From positions 131,675 to 195,674 of the forward strand of contig CAKRCS010000005.1 in NCBI GenBank assembly GCA_934307695.1: a stretch of 64,000 nucleotides of DNA, in the 5' to 3' direction. This DNA comes from an uncultured Agathobacter sp. (GTDB taxonomy: Bacteria > Bacillota > Clostridia > Lachnospirales > Lachnospiraceae). The notes below the pieces were generated by a model, which worked only from the letters and a program-made list of their open reading frames with translations, made no database searches and was not told the origin of the DNA. The position numbers and the translations under genes were made by a program. Positions 54,304 to 63,294 of this stretch are shown here, in pieces; the first letter of the stretch is position 1, and every line of letters begins with the position of its first letter.

Positions 54304-55032
54304 ATGGGCAAGATCCACTCACTAGAAACATTTGGTACGGTCGATGGTCCGGGAGTACGATTTGTCGTGTTCTTTCAGGGATGTCCGATGCGATGCCTCT
54401 ACTGCCACAATCCCGACACATGGGATGTAAACGGCGGGGAGGAGATGACGGCGGAGGAGATCATCGGTCGTCTGGAGCGCAACCGATTCTTTTACCGGAC
54501 GGGCGGGATCACGGCAACGGGTGGTGAGCCTATGCTTCAGATCGATTTTCTGACCGAGCTGTTTACGCTTGCTAAGCAAAGTGGCTTCCACACCTGCCTG
54601 GACACCTCAGGGATCCTGTTCGGGATGGACAGGACTCCCACAGACAAGCTGGAACGGCTGATGAAAGTGACGGATCTTGTGATGCTTGACATCAAGCATA
54701 TAAATGATGCACAGCACAAGCACCTTACCGGGCATTCCAACACCGGGATCCTTGCGTTCGCGAGGTATCTGGATTCTATAGAGAAGCCGGTCTGGATCCG
54801 GCATGTGGTTGTTCCGGGGATCACATACGAAAGGGACGAACTTACGGAGCTGGGAGCCTTTTTAAAGACGCTTCACAACGTGGAAAAGCTTGAAGTGCTT
54901 CCATATCATTCCATGGGAAAGGTCAAGTATGACAGCCTTGGAATCGATTATCCGCTAAAGGATACGCCGCAGCTTACCAAGGAGCAGGCGAAGGAAGCAG
55001 AAACGATCATCCGTGCTGCGATGCAGTCTTGA
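54304..55032 (+). CDS. pflA: Pyruvate formate-lyase activating enzyme
   Basis: This radical-SAM enzyme uses a 4Fe-4S cluster to make the glycyl radical on PflB. The cluster motif is CPMRCLYC (CxxxCxxC) at about residues 29-36, after SLETFGTVDGPGVRFVVFFQG. The GGEP motif ATGGEPMLQ binds SAM. The 242 residues are normal. Its [4Fe-4S] need makes iron control of the operon sensible. A long stem (about 55098-55143, AAGGCATTCAGGATTAA / TTTAATTCTGGATGCCTTTT) terminates the operon. Confidence 0.97.
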   Translation: MGKIHSLETFGTVDGPGVRFVVFFQGCPMRCLYCHNPDTWDVNGGEEMTAEEIIGRLERNRFFYRTGGITATGGEPMLQIDFLTELFTLAKQSGFHTCLDTSGILFGMDRTPTDKLERLMKVTDLVMLDIKHINDAQHKHLTGHSNTGILAFARYLDSIEKPVWIRHVVVPGITYERDELTELGAFLKTLHNVEKLEVLPYHSMGKVKYDSLGIDYPLKDTPQLTKEQAKEAETIIRAAMQS

Positions 55033-55097
55033 CAGCCGGTTGGAAGGCAATTATAATCGAATATTAAGGATGCATGCGCGCGGAAAAAGCGCGGTCA

Positions 55098-55144
55098 GAA
55101 GGCATTCAGGATTAAGTATATGTTTAATTCTGGATGCCTTTTGT
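55098..55144 (+). terminator. Terminator after pflA
   Basis: AAGGCATTCAGGATTAA pairs, with one mismatch or wobble, with TTAATTCTGGATGCCTT, and ends TTTTG. The MATE gene begins 20 bp later. Confidence 0.8.
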
Positions 55145-55164
55145 TACGGAACGAAGGAGAAAAA

Positions 55165-56556
55165 ATGGAACGTATCAGACAGCGCTATTTCGGAGACAGC
55201 GCATTTTACAAAAAGGTGCTCTGGATCGCATTGCCGATCATGGTGCAGAATGGGTTTACCAACTTCGTAAATCTGCTTGACAATCTGATGGTCGGACGGA
55301 TCGGAACGGATCAGATGTCGGGAGTTGCGATCGTAAACCAGCTTCTGTTTGTATTTAACTTAAGTGTTTTTGGGGCATTATCCGGTGCGGGAATCTTTAT
55401 TGCACAGTATTACGGGAGCAATGACCGAGAGAGCATGAAAAATGTATTCCGCATGAAGGTACTGATCGCAGGAATGATCATGATCCTTGGTGTCAGTATT
55501 CTGTTTTTCGGAAAATCGTTTCTGATCTCGCAGTTTCTGCATGATGGAAGTGTGACCGGAAATCTGGATGCGACACTGCAATACGGAATCGATTATATAG
55601 ATATCATGGTGATCGGACTGATTCCATATACGATTTCACAGTGCTATGCCAGCACGCTGAGAGAGACGGGCGAGACACTTCTTCCGATGAAGGCGGGAAT
55701 CGCGTCCGTTGTTGTCAATCTCTGCTTTAACTATATGCTTATTTATGGAAAATTCGGAATGCCGGTGCTTGGCGTAAAGGGTGCCGCGATCGCAACAGTG
55801 ATCGCGCGTGTGACGGAGTGTGTGATCATTCTTGCATGGGTTATGGCAAAGCGTGAGACTTACGATTATCTGCATCGTATTTTCTACCATTTTTCGATAC
55901 CGGGACATATTGTTAAGGAAGTGATCGCAAAGGGAACCCCGCTCCTTATGAATGAATTTATGTGGTCGGCAGCTATGACGGTTCTTACCTTCTGCTATTC
56001 TACGAGAGGGCTTGCGGCGGTTGCCGGGATCAATATCTGCAACACGATCAACAACGTATTCAATATCGGGCTGATTTCGCTCGGCAATGCGGTATCCATC
56101 ATCGTTGGACAGCTGTTAGGTGCAGGAAAGTTTGATGAGGCGAAGGATACTGCACGCAAGCTGATCACTTTTTCCGTATGCTTCTGTGCGGGAATCGCAC
56201 TTGTGATGGCGGCGACCGCTCCGCTGTTCCCACTTCTGTACAATACAACGGAGGAGGTACGGCAGCTTGCCACCAGGTTTATCCTGATCATGGCGGGACT
56301 GATGCCGTTCTGCGCATTTACAAACGCATCCTATTTTACACTGCGTTCGGGTGGAAAGACGGTGATCACGTTCCTGTTTGACAGCTGCTATGCGTGGGCG
56401 ATATGTGTGCCGATAGCCGTGCTTCTGGCATTTTGTACGGACGTTCCGGTCCTGCCGATGTATCTGATCTGCCAGTCGCTTGAGATCATCAAGTGTGTTG
56501 TCGGATTTATTCTTGTAAAAAAGGGTGTCTGGATTCATAATTTAAGTGTAAAATAA
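55165..56556 (+). CDS. MATE-family efflux protein
   Basis: MATE transporters export drugs or metabolites with Na+ or H+ exchange. The 463 residues have 12 predicted membrane segments in two similar halves; the first half includes VQNGFTNFVNLLDNLMVGRIGTDQMSGVA and GAGIFIAQYYG. The start at 55165 has AAGGAG; the longer frame from 55120 overlaps the terminator stem. Substrate unknown. Confidence 0.93.
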   Translation: MERIRQRYFGDSAFYKKVLWIALPIMVQNGFTNFVNLLDNLMVGRIGTDQMSGVAIVNQLLFVFNLSVFGALSGAGIFIAQYYGSNDRESMKNVFRMKVLIAGMIMILGVSILFFGKSFLISQFLHDGSVTGNLDATLQYGIDYIDIMVIGLIPYTISQCYASTLRETGETLLPMKAGIASVVVNLCFNYMLIYGKFGMPVLGVKGAAIATVIARVTECVIILAWVMAKRETYDYLHRIFYHFSIPGHIVKEVIAKGTPLLMNEFMWSAAMTVLTFCYSTRGLAAVAGINICNTINNVFNIGLISLGNAVSIIVGQLLGAGKFDEAKDTARKLITFSVCFCAGIALVMAATAPLFPLLYNTTEEVRQLATRFILIMAGLMPFCAFTNASYFTLRSGGKTVITFLFDSCYAWAICVPIAVLLAFCTDVPVLPMYLICQSLEIIKCVVGFILVKKGVWIHNLSVK

Positions 56557-56575
56557 CAGATGGAGGGAATAGAAC

Positions 56576-58291
56576 ATGGAATATGCAGCAATCTTTCATA
56601 AGAGCGACAAAAACTATTGTTTTTCACTTGGCGACAAGCAGTTTTTATTCCGCATTCAGGTAAAAAAGGGTGATATCCGGCAGGTAATCCTGCACATGCA
56701 GGATAAATATCTGCCGCTTCGTGTCAAGGATACCAGAAGCACACAGGAGATGGAGCGCCGGACTTCGGACGTGTATCATGATTACTTTGAGACCGTTGTA
56801 AGAATGGATGTGGTATGTCTTAGATACTTTTTTGAACTGGTCGACAAGGATGGCAATCGTACTTTTTACGGCAATTATGATTTTTACAATCATATGATTG
56901 AGGATATCGAGAATATGTTTGACTGCCCGCAGAATCTGCGGGAGGAAGAAGCCTTCCTCGTCCCGGATTGGGCGAAGAACAAGGTATTTTATCAAATTTT
57001 TCCATCAAGGTTTGCAACAACAGAGAGGGTTGGCGATGACCTGTGGTATAAAGCTCCGATTGGGCATATGGATAACCTGCAGGGAAACCTGAAAGGAATT
57101 CTTGCGCATCTGGATTATCTGAAGGAGCTTGGAATTGATGTGATCTATATGACTCCGATTTTCAAATCGGACTCGAGCCACAAGTACGATACCATTGATT
57201 ATTACCGGATTGATCCGTCCTTTGGCGATACGGAGGATCTGAAGGCGCTGGTGGAACGCGCACATCAGATGGGGATGCGTGTGGTATTGGATGGCGTGTT
57301 CAATCACACTTCGCCGAAGTTTTTTGCGTTTGCCGATATTATGGAAAAGGAATCCTCATCTGAGTATGTGGACTGGTATTATATCGAGGGCTTCCCGCTT
57401 GTAACAGAGTGGGGCAAAAAGCCAAACTTCAAGACCTTTTCCTACTTTGGTGGAATGCCGAAATTAAATCTATCCAATCCGAAGGTACAGGACTATATAA
57501 TCGGAGCCGCGACATACTGGATCCGGGAGTGCAATATCGATGGATGGAGATTAGATGTCGGGGATGAGGTCAGCCACAACTTCTGGAAGCGGTTTCGCAG
57601 GGAGGTAAAGGCAGTAAATCCACAGGCGATCATCATCGGGGAAATCTGGCACTATGCACCGGATTTTCTGGAGGGTGACGAGTGGGATACCGTCATGAAT
57701 TATCCATTTTATAAGGCACTTAAGGCGGTGCTTGCGGATGAGAGCATCCCTGTCTCCGAGTTCTGGGGCAGAATCGGATTTTTAAAGGGAAATCTGCATA
57801 GCAAGGTATTTCCGCTCTTGCTTAACATGATGGACAGTCATGATACGGAGCGATTTTTACATAGTTGTGGCAACCGTAAGGAGAAACAGAAGCTGGGGGC
57901 AGCGGTCATGCTGCTGATGCCGGGGATGCCTATGCTTTATTACGGGGACGAGGTCGCAATGGAAGGCGGTCCGGATCCGGATTGCCGCCGCGGAATGCTC
58001 TGGGATGAAAACCGGCAGGATCGGCTGATGCTGGAATGGTATCAGAAGCTGATCGCGGTGCGGAAGGAGAATCCGGCATTGCTCGATGGAACGATTACGG
58101 AAGAACGCATCGATGATGAGAATGGAACACTCTTTATCACAAGGGAACTGGAGGGTACTCCGATTCATCTGCTATATCATTTCCGGGATGGTCAGGTGAA
58201 TGTGCCTGAATATGAAGGAAAAGTAGATCTGCTGACAGGCAAAGCATTTTCGGGAACACTTGAGGGGTATGAGGCTGTTGTATTGAAGTGA
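56576..58291 (+). CDS. GH13 alpha-glucosidase/neopullulanase-type enzyme
   Basis: The 571-residue cytoplasmic enzyme (no signal peptide) has an N-terminal beta domain of about 120 residues and a GH13 barrel. Conserved regions are DGVFNHT, GWRLDVGDEV (nucleophile Asp), GEIWHYAPDF (acid Glu) and MDSHDTER (Asp). This order plus the N-domain resembles GH13_20 neopullulanase/cyclomaltodextrinase, which split maltodextrins. The gene has the site GGAGGG and follows the MATE gene by 19 bp. Confidence 0.9.
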   Translation: MEYAAIFHKSDKNYCFSLGDKQFLFRIQVKKGDIRQVILHMQDKYLPLRVKDTRSTQEMERRTSDVYHDYFETVVRMDVVCLRYFFELVDKDGNRTFYGNYDFYNHMIEDIENMFDCPQNLREEEAFLVPDWAKNKVFYQIFPSRFATTERVGDDLWYKAPIGHMDNLQGNLKGILAHLDYLKELGIDVIYMTPIFKSDSSHKYDTIDYYRIDPSFGDTEDLKALVERAHQMGMRVVLDGVFNHTSPKFFAFADIMEKESSSEYVDWYYIEGFPLVTEWGKKPNFKTFSYFGGMPKLNLSNPKVQDYIIGAATYWIRECNIDGWRLDVGDEVSHNFWKRFRREVKAVNPQAIIIGEIWHYAPDFLEGDEWDTVMNYPFYKALKAVLADESIPVSEFWGRIGFLKGNLHSKVFPLLLNMMDSHDTERFLHSCGNRKEKQKLGAAVMLLMPGMPMLYYGDEVAMEGGPDPDCRRGMLWDENRQDRLMLEWYQKLIAVRKENPALLDGTITEERIDDENGTLFITRELEGTPIHLLYHFRDGQVNVPEYEGKVDLLTGKAFSGTLEGYEAVVLK

Positions 58292-58314
58292 GAACAAAGA
58301 GCCGCTTAGTACGT

Positions 58315-58353
58315 CCGTGTGGGCACGCAAGTGCATTTTCAACTCCACACGGG
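58315..58353 (-). repeat. Palindromic intergenic repeat, copy 2 (inverted)
   Basis: This 39-bp hairpin is the reverse complement of 4158-4196 with one mismatch (38/39). Outer arms CCGTGTGG (58315-58322) and CCACACGG (58345-58352) enclose a GCAC-GCAA-GTGC inner hairpin. It lies just after the GH13 gene. Confidence 0.85.
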
Positions 58354-58374
58354 CGGCTGCCCGATAAAACAAAT

Positions 58375-58399
58375 ACAGCCCTGCGGGAAGCAGGACTGT
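58375..58399 (-). terminator. Terminator of the - strand small gene
   Basis: On the - strand ACAGTCCTGC and GCAGGGCTGT form a ten-base-pair stem with a TTCCC loop (one A/C-type wobble or mismatch), followed by ATTTGTTTTATC. Confidence 0.6.
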
Positions 58400-58438
58400 A
58401 AGACCTCACTAAGGGACAGCGCAACGATGCTTTGGCAC

Positions 58439-58591
58439 TTAGATTAAAATATTCTTGCGGCTGCTTAACAGACGCGCACCATGTACAATTAAAAGAATCC
58501 CTGAAGTAACTGCGCCGGCAATGATGCAGATTCCAATGATAAGGCTGGAAACTCCGGCAGAACCCATTGTCTTGTATGCTTTTTCTTCCAT
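58439..58591 (-). CDS. Small single-span membrane protein (50 aa)
   Basis: A - strand frame encodes 50 residues: MEEKAYKTMGSAGVSS, one hydrophobic helix (LIIGICIIAGAVTSGILLIV), then HGARLLSSRKNILI. GGAGGATTCTATC precedes the ATG in ideal position, and a terminator-like stem follows. The layout, short acidic-basic ends around one helix, is typical of a real small membrane protein. I know no function. Confidence 0.75.
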   Translation of the reverse strand: MEEKAYKTMGSAGVSSLIIGICIIAGAVTSGILLIVHGARLLSSRKNILI

Positions 58592-58696
58592 GATAGAATC
58601 CTCCATAGATTTAAGATTGTCTATATTATAACGGATTACATTACAAAATGGAAGAGTGCATATGCTATATTATGAAAGAAAAGAAGGAACGAAGCA

Positions 58697-59560
58697 ATGA
58701 TTGAATTTTTGAAAGCAATTTTATTTGGTATTGTAGAGGGAATCACAGAGTGGCTTCCGATCAGCAGCACGGGACATATGATTCTTTTGAACGAGATCCT
58801 GCCGCTTCGCGTGGGTGACAATCCGGACGGATTTTACAGTATGTTTGAGGTCGTAATTCAGCTCGGCGCGATTCTTGCGGTTGTATTGCTGTTCTGGAAT
58901 GAAATCTGGCCGTTTGGTAAAAAGAGCAACAAGGAGCCGCTTACGCAGCATGGTCCGGGTGCATGGATCAAGTGCGACATCTTTAAGCTGTGGTTTCACA
59001 TTTTGGTATCCTGTGTTCCGGCTGCCATTGTGGGTGTGCTTTTTGATGAGAAGCTGGAGGAACTGTTCTACAATTACCAGACCGTTGCGATCATGCTGAT
59101 CCTGTTCGGCGTTATCTTCATCGTGGTGGAGAATCACAATAAGGGCAAAAGCGCAAAGGTTAATTCGCTGACCGAGATCACTTACAAGAGTGCATTCCTG
59201 ATCGGTATGTTCCAGCTTATTGCTGCAATATTTCCGGGAACCTCAAGATCCGGCGCAACAATCGTTGGCGCATTGATGATCGGTGTATCCCGCTCCGTGG
59301 CTGCAGAATATACATTTTTCCTTGCAATCCCGGTAATGTTTGGAGCGAGTCTCCTGAAGCTTTATAAGTTCGGCTTCCATTTTACCGCGACCGAGGCGGG
59401 AATCCTTGTAGTTGCGATGCTCGTGGCGTTCGTTGTATCTATCATCGTGATCCGTTTCCTGATGGATTACATCCGCAAACATGACTTTAAGGTATTTGGC
59501 TGGTATCGTATCGTGCTCGGCGCGATCGTGCTGGCAGCAGGGCTTGCGGGAGTGATTTAA
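58697..59560 (+). CDS. uppP: Undecaprenyl-diphosphatase (BacA/UppP)
   Basis: UppP removes a phosphate from undecaprenyl diphosphate so the cell-wall lipid carrier can be reused, and gives bacitracin tolerance. The 287-residue multispan protein has the two catalytic blocks EGITEWLPISSTGHM and FPGTSRSGATI. The start has AAGGAACGAAGC. Its TAA overlaps the next gene's ATG by one base, so sfp is translationally coupled. Confidence 0.97.
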   Translation: MIEFLKAILFGIVEGITEWLPISSTGHMILLNEILPLRVGDNPDGFYSMFEVVIQLGAILAVVLLFWNEIWPFGKKSNKEPLTQHGPGAWIKCDIFKLWFHILVSCVPAAIVGVLFDEKLEELFYNYQTVAIMLILFGVIFIVVENHNKGKSAKVNSLTEITYKSAFLIGMFQLIAAIFPGTSRSGATIVGALMIGVSRSVAAEYTFFLAIPVMFGASLLKLYKFGFHFTATEAGILVVAMLVAFVVSIIVIRFLMDYIRKHDFKVFGWYRIVLGAIVLAAGLAGVI

Positions 59561-60228
59561 TGGAACAGCAGGCTGCCTTGAAGATTTATTACACAAACTG
59601 CAAATGCTTTACGGAGAAAGACCTTTTTGAGAAAGGTCTTTCTCTTGTACATGAGACGCGAAGGAAAAAGGTGCTTGCGTGTAAGAAAGAGGCAGATCGG
59701 TGCCGTTCACTTGCAGCAGGGCTTCTGGTGCGCTATGCCTGCGGGCAGCTTGGATATGATTATGACACGATGTGTTTTTCGGAAGGGAAAAACCATAAGC
59801 CGCTCGCAAAAAATATGCATTTTAATCTGAGCCATTCCGGGGATTTCGCAGCAATCGTGACCGGAGATGCGGAAGCGGGGATCGATATTGAGTGCCTGCT
59901 TTACCGTTTTGAGGGAAGGCACGGAAAAGAGCGCTTTTTTGGCGTGATGGAGCGGTGCTTTACCGAGACGGAGCGGGCGCAGGTGATGCTTGTAAGCGAG
60001 ACGGCGGAAGCATATATGCTTGCAACGGAGATCTGGACGCGCAAGGAAAGCTATGCGAAGGCGTGTGGTGCCGGTCTTGGAATGGATTTTTCCAGAATTC
60101 CGGTCTTGGACAAACCGGGATTTGCGTCCTATCGCATGGCAGATGGCTATGTGATCAGCACTTATTCCGACGCAGGGTGTCCGGTTGAATTTCCGGTTTG
60201 CGTTCGGCCGCAAGAAATGGTACGATAA
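59560..60228 (+). CDS. 4'-phosphopantetheinyl transferase (Sfp type)
   Basis: These enzymes add the 4'-phosphopantetheine arm to carrier proteins. The 222-residue length is typical of the Sfp group. The metal-binding GIDIECL and the WTRKESYAKACG motif are visible, with KPLAKNMHFNLSHSG upstream of them. No polyketide or non-ribosomal synthase lies in the window, so its carrier is elsewhere or is the fatty-acid carrier. Confidence 0.9.
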   Translation: MEQQAALKIYYTNCKCFTEKDLFEKGLSLVHETRRKKVLACKKEADRCRSLAAGLLVRYACGQLGYDYDTMCFSEGKNHKPLAKNMHFNLSHSGDFAAIVTGDAEAGIDIECLLYRFEGRHGKERFFGVMERCFTETERAQVMLVSETAEAYMLATEIWTRKESYAKACGAGLGMDFSRIPVLDKPGFASYRMADGYVISTYSDAGCPVEFPVCVRPQEMVR

Positions 60229-60247
60229 TAAGTGGAGGCGAAAAATC

Positions 60248-60751
60248 ATGCATGATGAATTGACCGAAAAAGATATACAGAAGATGGAGGCGGAGATTGA
60301 GCACCGCAAGCTGGTTGTCCGCAAGGAAGCGCTTGAGGATGTCAAGGTGGCAAGGGCGCAGGGCGACCTTTCCGAGAACTTTGAATATAAGGCTGCAAAG
60401 CAGTTTAAGAATGAGAATGAGCGCCGTATCCGCTATCTGGAGAAGATGATTCGCACCGCCGTGATCGTATCTGAGGATTCCGCGGAGGATGAGGTCGGAA
60501 TGAATAACACGGTGGATGTGTATTTTGAGGAGGACGACGAGACGGAGACCTACAAGCTGGTAACGACCGTCAGAAGCAATTCCCTCAAGAATCTGATCAG
60601 CCGGGAGTCACCGCTCGGTGCTGCGATTTTCGGACATAAGGTGGGTGACCGCTGCGAGGTAAAGGTCAATGATGACTATTCCTACTTTGTGCAGATCAAA
60701 CGGATCGAGAATACGGTTGACGACGGCTCGGACGAGCTTCGCAAATTCTAA
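60248..60751 (+). CDS. Transcription elongation factor GreA/GreB family
   Basis: Gre factors rescue stalled RNA polymerase by stimulating cleavage of the transcript 3' end. The 167-residue product has the N-terminal coiled coil with the tip acidic residues in QGDLSENFEYKAAK, and a C-terminal FKBP-like domain ending VKVNDDYSYFVQIKRIE. ATG 60248 follows GGAGG; earlier in-frame starts are rejected. It is part of a likely uppP-sfp-greA run. Confidence 0.9.
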   Translation: MHDELTEKDIQKMEAEIEHRKLVVRKEALEDVKVARAQGDLSENFEYKAAKQFKNENERRIRYLEKMIRTAVIVSEDSAEDEVGMNNTVDVYFEEDDETETYKLVTTVRSNSLKNLISRESPLGAAIFGHKVGDRCEVKVNDDYSYFVQIKRIENTVDDGSDELRKF

Positions 60752-60773
60752 CATACATAAGAAAGAGGTTGAC

Positions 60774-61646
60774 ATGAAGGTATCAGAAATTTTAAAGAGC
60801 GATAATGTGACAATTTCCTGCGAGATGTTTCCACCGAAAAAGGTGATCCTGCTGGAAAAATATAAGGAGACTGCGGCAACGATGGCAGCGTTAAAGCCAT
60901 CCTTTTTAAGCTGTACTTACGGTGCGACCGGCGGGACGAGTGATTACACGGTTGAGATCGCAGAGACGATCAATGCCTGTGGTGTTCCGGCTGTGGCACA
61001 TCTGACCTGTGCGTCCTCCACCAAGGAGAAGGTGCGCAGCGTGATCGAAGAACTGAAGGAGCGCAACATTGAAAATATTCTTGCACTTCGCGGCGACATT
61101 CCGGAAAATGCGGATTTTCCGCTGCCGAACCAGTACCATCACGCGGTGGAGCTGATCGGGGAGATCAAGCAGTCCGGTGGAGATTTCTGTATCGGTGCAG
61201 CCTGCTATCCGGAGGGACACCCGGAGGCAGCTTCCGTGGAGGAGGATCTTGTCCACTTGAAGGAGAAGGTCGATGCCGGAGTGGATTATCTGACAACCCA
61301 GATGTTTTTTGATAACAATATCTATTACAATTTTATGTTCAAGGCATTGAGGAATGGAATCAACGTTCCGGTCGTTCCGGGTATCATGCCGGTGACGAAT
61401 GCAAATCAGATCAAGCGCATCGGAACGCTTTCCGGCAACCTGGTTCCACCGAAGTTCCTTCGGATCGTGGAGCGTTTTGCGGACAACCCAGATGCGATGA
61501 AGCAGGCAGGAATCGCGTATGCGACAGAGCAGATCATTGATCTTATCGCAAACGGCGTGAACCACATCCATATCTATTCGATGAATAAGCCGGATGTGCT
61601 TGAGGCAATCTTTAACAATCTGTCCGACATTTATGTAAGGGAGTAG
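60774..61646 (+). CDS. metF: Methylenetetrahydrofolate reductase
   Basis: MetF reduces methylene-THF to methyl-THF for methionine synthesis. The 290-residue barrel has ISCEMFPPK at the start (catalytic Glu), TYGATGGTS, LTCAS, NILALRGD, and TQMFFDN. The longer frame from 60669 overlaps greA and is rejected; ATG 60774 has GAAAGAGG. No methionine synthase is adjacent; two unknown genes follow. Confidence 0.95.
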   Translation: MKVSEILKSDNVTISCEMFPPKKVILLEKYKETAATMAALKPSFLSCTYGATGGTSDYTVEIAETINACGVPAVAHLTCASSTKEKVRSVIEELKERNIENILALRGDIPENADFPLPNQYHHAVELIGEIKQSGGDFCIGAACYPEGHPEAASVEEDLVHLKEKVDAGVDYLTTQMFFDNNIYYNFMFKALRNGINVPVVPGIMPVTNANQIKRIGTLSGNLVPPKFLRIVERFADNPDAMKQAGIAYATEQIIDLIANGVNHIHIYSMNKPDVLEAIFNNLSDIYVRE

Positions 61647-61653
61647 GCTTTCT

Positions 61654-62190
61654 ATGGCGAGACGTTCGATGGCGGGGCAACTGAATATGTTCGATTTCTG
61701 GGACAATCTGGTGCAGCCGGAGGATGGCGGTCAGGTGCAGATGGTCTCCCTGATCCCGGAGGAGGAGCCGAAGCAGGAACATGCGGAGAAAGTAGATGAG
61801 GAAACCGCGCAGGAAGAACCGGTGGCACAGAAAGCGGTTTTGCCGGAAGCGGAGACTTTTGAAACAGTGGATGCCGGAACGACGGGAATGGATCTGAAAC
61901 CGGAAGAGACTGTGCAAGAGAAACAAGTGCAGGAAGAACCGGTGACACAGAAAGCAACATTGCAGGAAACTGCCCCTGTCATGCAGAAACAGGTTTTGAA
62001 TCCGGATGGCAGCATAAAGGCAGAAGTCGCATTTTACAATTACAACAAGGTCTGCGTAAAGAGAGAGAACGAACCGGAAGAATGGCGCGAGTTTGACAAC
62101 TCTAAGGAAGCGGTAGAATATTACATGGAAGAGATGTTGAAGCTTCAGCCGGAAAATGGATTTGAGGACAAAGGAGAAGATGATGAGTAA
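61654..62190 (+). CDS. Glu-rich protein with internal repeats, unknown function
   Basis: The 178-residue protein starts MARRSMAGQLNMFDFWDN, and has a disordered-looking Glu/Gln/Val-rich middle with two copies of QEEPVxQKAxLxE at about residues 50-62 and 91-103. A folded C-terminal part of about 55 residues follows (LNPDGSIKAEVAFYNYNKVCVKRENEPEEW). No membrane segment. Its end overlaps the next gene by 8 bp. No family recognised. Confidence 0.6.
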   Translation: MARRSMAGQLNMFDFWDNLVQPEDGGQVQMVSLIPEEEPKQEHAEKVDEETAQEEPVAQKAVLPEAETFETVDAGTTGMDLKPEETVQEKQVQEEPVTQKATLQETAPVMQKQVLNPDGSIKAEVAFYNYNKVCVKRENEPEEWREFDNSKEAVEYYMEEMLKLQPENGFEDKGEDDE

Positions 62191-62641
62191 AGAGAAAGAA
62201 TTACTTCATAAGCTTCCGGAGATGGTAAAGGATACAAAGTCCGGAAAAATTTATTGGGATGTGGAATGCCAGACAACGGAATACAACCCGGACGATCAAA
62301 AACCGGTGGTCGAGGGCGAGGACGGAGAGCCTTGGAAGGTTGACGAGTGCTTTGTGTCCTATCACTGTGAATTTCATGGATCGGAGTTTCTGATGATCAC
62401 CTACGAGATGATCCATAGCAAGGGAGCGCAGAAAAAGACCACGAATCTGGTATTTCTGCCGCCGCTTGGAATCCGGTTCTTTGATATTCATTCTTTGCTG
62501 CCGTATGCGGTGAAGGCTGACCAGATGCTTACCTACAATATCCACATGCTCTGGCTTTCCATCTTAGAGCTTCAAAAAACCAACCCGGATGCGATGCATT
62601 TTGATGTGAGCGAACGGACACTGACGATTGACGAGAATTAA
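62183..62641 (+). CDS. Conserved protein of unknown function
   Basis: The 152-residue protein starts MSKEKELLHKLPEMVKDTKSG and includes KIYWDVECQTTEYNPDDQKP and LVFLPPLGIRFFDIHSLLPYAV. It has no motif I recognise. AAGGAG at 62171 best supports ATG 62183. It overlaps the preceding gene, so the pair is likely translated together and may act together. Confidence 0.6.
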   Translation: MSKEKELLHKLPEMVKDTKSGKIYWDVECQTTEYNPDDQKPVVEGEDGEPWKVDECFVSYHCEFHGSEFLMITYEMIHSKGAQKKTTNLVFLPPLGIRFFDIHSLLPYAVKADQMLTYNIHMLWLSILELQKTNPDAMHFDVSERTLTIDEN

Positions 62642-62655
62642 GCGGGGATAATAAG

Positions 62656-63282
62656 ATGAACGAGAATATGGTAATGCGAAATGAAAAGCTTGCACAGGTA
62701 GTTATCAAGGGCTTGCAGTCCCGGAATATGTCCGGATATTATGCCGCAAGCAGAGAAGACGCCGTCAAGCAGGCACTTGAACTGATCGGCGAGGGAAGCA
62801 CCGTAACAATGGGAGGCTGCCAGAGCGCACATGAGATCGGACTGATAAAAGCGCTGGAGGACGGCAACTACAATTATATCGACCGTGCCAAGCTATCACC
62901 GAGAGAAGGACTTATGGCGGCATACGATTCAGATGTTTTTCTCTCCAGTGCAAATGCGATAACAAGCGATGGGATCATGGTAAATATTGACGGAAATTCC
63001 AATCGTGTTTCCTGCATCGCACAGGGACCGAGAAAAGTCGTATTCATTGTCGGAATGAACAAGGTGTGCTCCGACTTGGACGAGGCGATGAAGCGCGCCA
63101 GAAATGTAGCAGCACCGGCAAACGCGCAGAGATTTGATGTGAAAACGCCTTGTAAGGAGACGGGCAAATGCTTTGACTGCAAATCTCCGGACACTATCTG
63201 CTGCCAGTTTTTGATCACCAGATACTCCCGTCATGAAGGAAGAATCCATGTGATCTTAGTAAACGATACACTTGGCTTCTAG
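62656..63282 (+). CDS. LUD-domain (LutC-like) protein
   Basis: LutC-type (DUF162/LUD) proteins belong to lactate utilisation systems, though lone copies also occur. The 208 residues show GEGSTVTMGGCQSAHEIGL, ANAITSDGIMVNIDGNSNRV, and GMNKVCSDLDEAMKRARNVAAPANA. LutA and LutB are absent, so a role in lactate oxidation is uncertain. The ribosome site is GGGGATAA. A short deformylase gene follows by 12 bp. Confidence 0.85.
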   Translation: MNENMVMRNEKLAQVVIKGLQSRNMSGYYAASREDAVKQALELIGEGSTVTMGGCQSAHEIGLIKALEDGNYNYIDRAKLSPREGLMAAYDSDVFLSSANAITSDGIMVNIDGNSNRVSCIAQGPRKVVFIVGMNKVCSDLDEAMKRARNVAAPANAQRFDVKTPCKETGKCFDCKSPDTICCQFLITRYSRHEGRIHVILVNDTLGF

Positions 63283-63294
63283 CAGGACAGCGCT

